The notes beneath the pieces were generated by a model. The model was given only the letters and a program-made list of their open reading frames with translations. It did no database searches and was not told where the DNA came from. A program made the translations under genes and the position numbers. Positions 6,750-8,278 of a stretch of DNA of 8,278 nucleotides are shown piece by piece. Source of the stretch: an uncultured Mycoplasmatota bacterium (GTDB lineage: Bacteria; Bacillota_I; Bacilli_A; RF39; UBA660); assembly GCA_900546245.1 (NCBI GenBank), contig URBY01000046.1, forward strand, positions 1-8,278, given 5' to 3'. Positions within the stretch are counted from its first letter, which is position 1. Each line of letters opens with the position of its first letter.

Positions 6750-6950
6750 ATATATAAAAAAGCCTATGATGTAAGGACGATAAATCGCGGTACCACCTTA
6801 CTTCATAGACTTACTATGCTCTTTCTTCATTTAACGCATGAGTTTTACGTTTTACCCTAAATATCAGGTAAAAATATCAAGAGTGATCTAATATTTAAAT
6901 TTATTAATGTCTCTCACCAATTAACATTTTCTCTTTAAATAAACTTTTAA
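6750..6950 (-). ncRNA. T-box riboswitch, isoleucine-specific
   Basis: A tRNA-sensing leader read on the minus strand. The T-box sequence AAGGTGGTACCGCG (6786-6799) is near consensus. Stem I is visible as AAGAG / CTCTT closing a region with the distal GGTGAGAGA loop. The probable specifier is ATC (Ile, 6885-6887), followed by ACTCTTGA as in well-known T-boxes such as glyQS. The bulge TGGT complements a tRNA acceptor end ACCA, fitting the A73 discriminator of tRNA-Ile. When uncharged tRNA-Ile binds, the antiterminator (AAGG with CCTT at 6773-6776) should form instead of the terminator at 6756-6812. It controls the exchanger and ileS. The leader starts within about 20 bases of the divIVA stop; I cannot place its promoter with confidence. 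Confidence 0.93.
6756..6812 (-). terminator. T-box regulated terminator
   Basis: Arms AAGTCTATGAAGTAAGG (6796-6812) and CCTTACATCATAGGCTT (6760-6776) pair over 17 positions with one mismatch and one G-U, followed by six T (6761-6756). The 5' arm includes the start of the T-box sequence, giving mutual exclusion with the antiterminator. Confidence 0.9.
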
Positions 6951-6967
6951 ATATCCGTCTCTATCAT

Positions 6968-7441
6968 CTATTCTATATCATCGATTACTTCAATATCATC
7001 AACTAATTTTAATTGTTCTTCTAAATTAATCTTAAGTTTTCTTTTAAACATAATAATATTTTTTCTTAAAAGAGATGCCTGATATTCTATCTTTTCAGAT
7101 CTCACAAGAGCATCATTAATTATTATGCTTGCATTTTTCTTAGCCTCTTCCAACATTAAATCTCGCTCTTGTTTAGCAACCCTTCTAATGTGTTCTCCAG
7201 TATTTTCAGCCATAACAATTGCTTTATTTAAAGTAGCCTCTAATTCATCAAACTTTTGTGCTTTTTTAATTAGTTCATCACTAGTTTTTGCATTTTTTAT
7301 TTGACTTTTCAAAAGTAATATTTCTTCATTTTTTTGTCTATTTGACTCAATTAGTTTTTCAACTTGATTTATTACCTCGTCTAAGAAGCTATTTACTTCT
7401 TCTGGATTATAGCCATGAAGTGTTCTACTAAATTTTTCCAA
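6968..7441 (-). CDS. divIVA: DivIVA-family cell-division/polarity protein
   Basis: A coiled-coil protein that binds curved membrane at poles and division sites and recruits division or wall-growth factors. From the proposed TTG start it has 157 residues. The N-terminal lipid-binding domain is recognisable as KFSRTLHGYNPEEVNSFLDE (3-22), followed by long heptad-rich helices and an acidic tail, VDDIEVIDDIE. An in-frame ATG at 7466-7468 would add nine residues (MHIALRGDN) absent from the family, and has no Shine-Dalgarno. AGAGGTGAT sits just before the TTG at 7439-7441, so I choose TTG. The gene follows sepF after 60 bases and precedes the ileS T-box, the order of the Firmicute division cluster. 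It may be cotranscribed with sepF; a TATAAT at 7467-7472 lacks a good -35 box. Confidence 0.88.
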   Translation of the reverse strand: MEKFSRTLHGYNPEEVNSFLDEVINQVEKLIESNRQKNEEILLLKSQIKNAKTSDELIKKAQKFDELEATLNKAIVMAENTGEHIRRVAKQERDLMLEEAKKNASIIINDALVRSEKIEYQASLLRKNIIMFKRKLKINLEEQLKLVDDIEVIDDIE

Positions 7442-7444
7442 GTT

Positions 7445-7453
7445 ATCACCTCT
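7445..7453 (-). promoter_or_regulatory. Ribosome binding site deciding the divIVA TTG start
   Basis: AGAGGTGAT complements the 16S rRNA tail almost completely and is followed by AAC and TTG, with 7 bases between GAGG and the start codon. This places initiation 27 bases downstream of the first in-frame ATG. Confidence 0.75.
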
Positions 7454-7501
7454 TAAAGCTATGTGCATTATATTAACACTTTATTTTTATTTTGTAAACC
7501 T

Positions 7502-7903
7502 TTATAGTTCCATATTATCATTTTTTGTTTTTCTAAGTCTGTCTTCTTCTTCACTCATTTTTCCTTGTACATTAATATTCTTTGGTGTACATAAGAATAT
7601 TCCAGGTCCAAGTTTTTGTAAATCTCCACCAATCGCATATAATGTTCCACTTAAAAAATCTACTATTCTTTTAGCCTGTTCTTGTGTTACTCTTTTTAAA
7701 TTAACAACTACAGTATTTCTCTTTTTTAAATGATCTGCAATTTGTTGACTTTCTGAGTATGCTCTTGGTTCTAAAAGAATCATTTTATTTCCTTCGCTAT
7801 TTGAATCTTTATATGCTTCATCTATACCTAGTGAATAGTATTCATCTTCACTTATTTCTGATCCAACGTTTTCTTTTCCAAAAATTTTATCAAACATTCC
7901 CAT
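7502..7903 (-). CDS. sepF: Cell division protein SepF
   Basis: SepF (YlmF) polymerises into arcs that bind FtsZ and tether the Z-ring to the membrane. The 133 residues fit the family, though slightly short. The N-terminus MGMFDKIFG resembles the amphipathic membrane-binding helix. A short acidic, variable linker (about 10-38) is followed by the conserved core (about 40-112), including EPRAYSESQQIADHLKKR (45-62), VVVNL (65-69) and GDLQKLGPGIFLCTP (93-107). GGAGG lies 8 bases before the ATG. It is the first gene of its unit, with a promoter at 7937-7965, and is followed directly by divIVA; the ylmG (yggT) and ylmH genes that often lie between them are missing. Confidence 0.93.
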   Translation of the reverse strand: MGMFDKIFGKENVGSEISEDEYYSLGIDEAYKDSNSEGNKMILLEPRAYSESQQIADHLKKRNTVVVNLKRVTQEQAKRIVDFLSGTLYAIGGDLQKLGPGIFLCTPKNINVQGKMSEEEDRLRKTKNDNMEL

Positions 7904-7923
7904 AATTTATTCCTCCATATTAT

Positions 7924-7937
7924 TTAACTATAGTTAA
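7924..7937. repeat. 14-bp palindrome at the sepF transcription start
   Basis: TTAACTATAGTTAA is a perfect palindrome directly after the predicted sepF -10 box. Its place suits an operator, but its AT content makes a chance origin plausible. Confidence 0.35.
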
Positions 7938-7965
7938 TTTTACCATAAAAATAAATAAATTTAAA
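7937..7965 (-). promoter_or_regulatory. Probable extended -10 promoter of sepF
   Basis: TTTAAA (7960-7965), a 17-base spacer and TAAAAT (7937-7942) preceded by TGG (7943-7945). The -35 box is weak (four of six), but the extended TGn compensates. The start would fall near 7930, inside a perfect palindrome at 7924-7937. Confidence 0.5.
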
Positions 7966-8001
7966 TATGTTTTTGTTATATTTTTTTAAAATTAAGTAAA
8001 G

Positions 8002-8028
8002 AAAAAAGATATTGACAATAATATCTTT
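8002..8028 (-). terminator. Intrinsic terminator of the Rpn-like gene
   Basis: AAAGATATT and AATATCTTT (8005-8013, 8020-8028) form a perfect 9-bp stem with a 6-base loop. On the minus strand six T follow (8007-8002, overlapping the stem end). The stem has only one G-C pair, so termination may be partial and could allow some read-through into sepF. Confidence 0.6.
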
Positions 8029-8032
8029 AGAA

Positions 8033-8278
8033 TTATTTTTCATTTTTAAGTTTATTAATTTCTTCTATAGATAGACCTGTTGCTTTTGATATATCTTCTA
8101 CAGGCATATTCATAGATAATAAATTTTTAGCGATATTTACTTTTTCAGAAGATATGCCTTGTTCTATGCCTTTAGATATTCCTTTATTTAATCCGTGCTC
8201 TTCTGCATATTCTATTTCTGCTATTCTTTTTTCTTCTTCTCTTTCTTTTTCATCATATAATAATGATAATGCTTCATC
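8033..8278 (-). CDS. Rpn / PD-(D/E)XK nuclease-family transposase-like protein (C-terminal part)
   Basis: Only the last 81 residues are in the window; the start lies beyond the right edge. The visible part has a highly charged helix, YDEKEREEEKRIAEIEYAEE, then the Gly-spaced segment GLNKGISKGIEQGIS (29-43), then IAKNLLSMNMPVEDISKATG (49-68) and LSIEEINKLK (69-78). This tail is typical of the Rpn/PDDEXK_2 family of recombination-promoting nucleases (often called putative transposases), whose catalytic domain lies in the unseen N-terminal part. Such genes occur in many copies in gut Firmicutes and Bacteroidetes. Here it replaces the upstream ylm genes usually found before sepF. Family call rests on the tail only; nuclease activity cannot be judged. 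Confidence 0.75.
   Translation of the reverse strand, partial: DEALSLLYDEKEREEEKRIAEIEYAEEHGLNKGISKGIEQGISSEKVNIAKNLLSMNMPVEDISKATGLSIEEINKLKNEK

Noticed and set aside
6606..6860. 84-codon plus-strand open frame opposite the exchanger gene and T-box
   Set aside because: Overlaps the riboswitch core and conserved exchanger codons; no family resemblance.
7467..7472. TATAAT upstream of divIVA as a separate promoter
   Set aside because: TTTACA, the best -35 candidate, is 20 bases away and there is no extended -10; read-through from sepF is as likely.
7461..7733. 90-codon plus-strand open frame opposite sepF
   Set aside because: Antisense shadow of conserved SepF core codons.

Overview
The window is AT-rich DNA from a low-GC Firmicute. 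Four things point that way: a sporulation sigma factor of the SigK type, a T-box riboswitch ahead of ileS, SepF and DivIVA as cell-division genes, and consensus SigA-type promoters. The intact sigK suggests an endospore former (inference). I cannot name the genus. Apart from sigK at the left end, every gene I can support is on the minus strand.

Layout, left to right. Positions 1-66 hold a minus-strand promoter and ribosome binding site for a gene just off the left edge; the promoter spacer contains a run of nine G. Next is sigK (plus strand, 114-818), meeting tail to tail with a 483-residue RelA/SpoT-like protein (811-2262) whose terminator lies inside the sigK coding sequence. Between the Rel gene and ileS is a 56-codon gene (2376-2546) with its own consensus promoter, ribosome binding site and terminator. 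ileS (2680-5781) and a calcium/sodium antiporter-family gene (5786-6736) form a tight operon behind an isoleucine T-box (about 6750-6950). Upstream are divIVA (6968-7441, probable TTG start) and sepF (7502-7903). The right edge cuts the C-terminal end of an Rpn/PD-(D/E)XK transposase-like protein.

How it fits together. The order sepF, divIVA, T-box, ileS is the remnant of the conserved Firmicute ylm/divIVA/ileS division cluster. Here ylmG (yggT) and ylmH are absent between sepF and divIVA, and an ion exchanger sits between the T-box and ileS. Uncharged tRNA-Ile should therefore raise exchanger and IleRS expression together.

Most notable observations: (1) the G9 tract in the spacer of the left-edge promoter, the layout of a phase-variable promoter; (2) an IleRS of type 2 with the class I signature HxGH rearranged to GxHH, a form linked to strong mupirocin resistance; (3) a short Rel protein with intact hydrolase residues, the synthetase catalytic Glu replaced by Gln, and no C-terminal regulatory domains; (4) an unrecognised, independently transcribed 56-residue gene. 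I see no tRNA, rRNA, CRISPR array, complete insertion sequence or replication origin.
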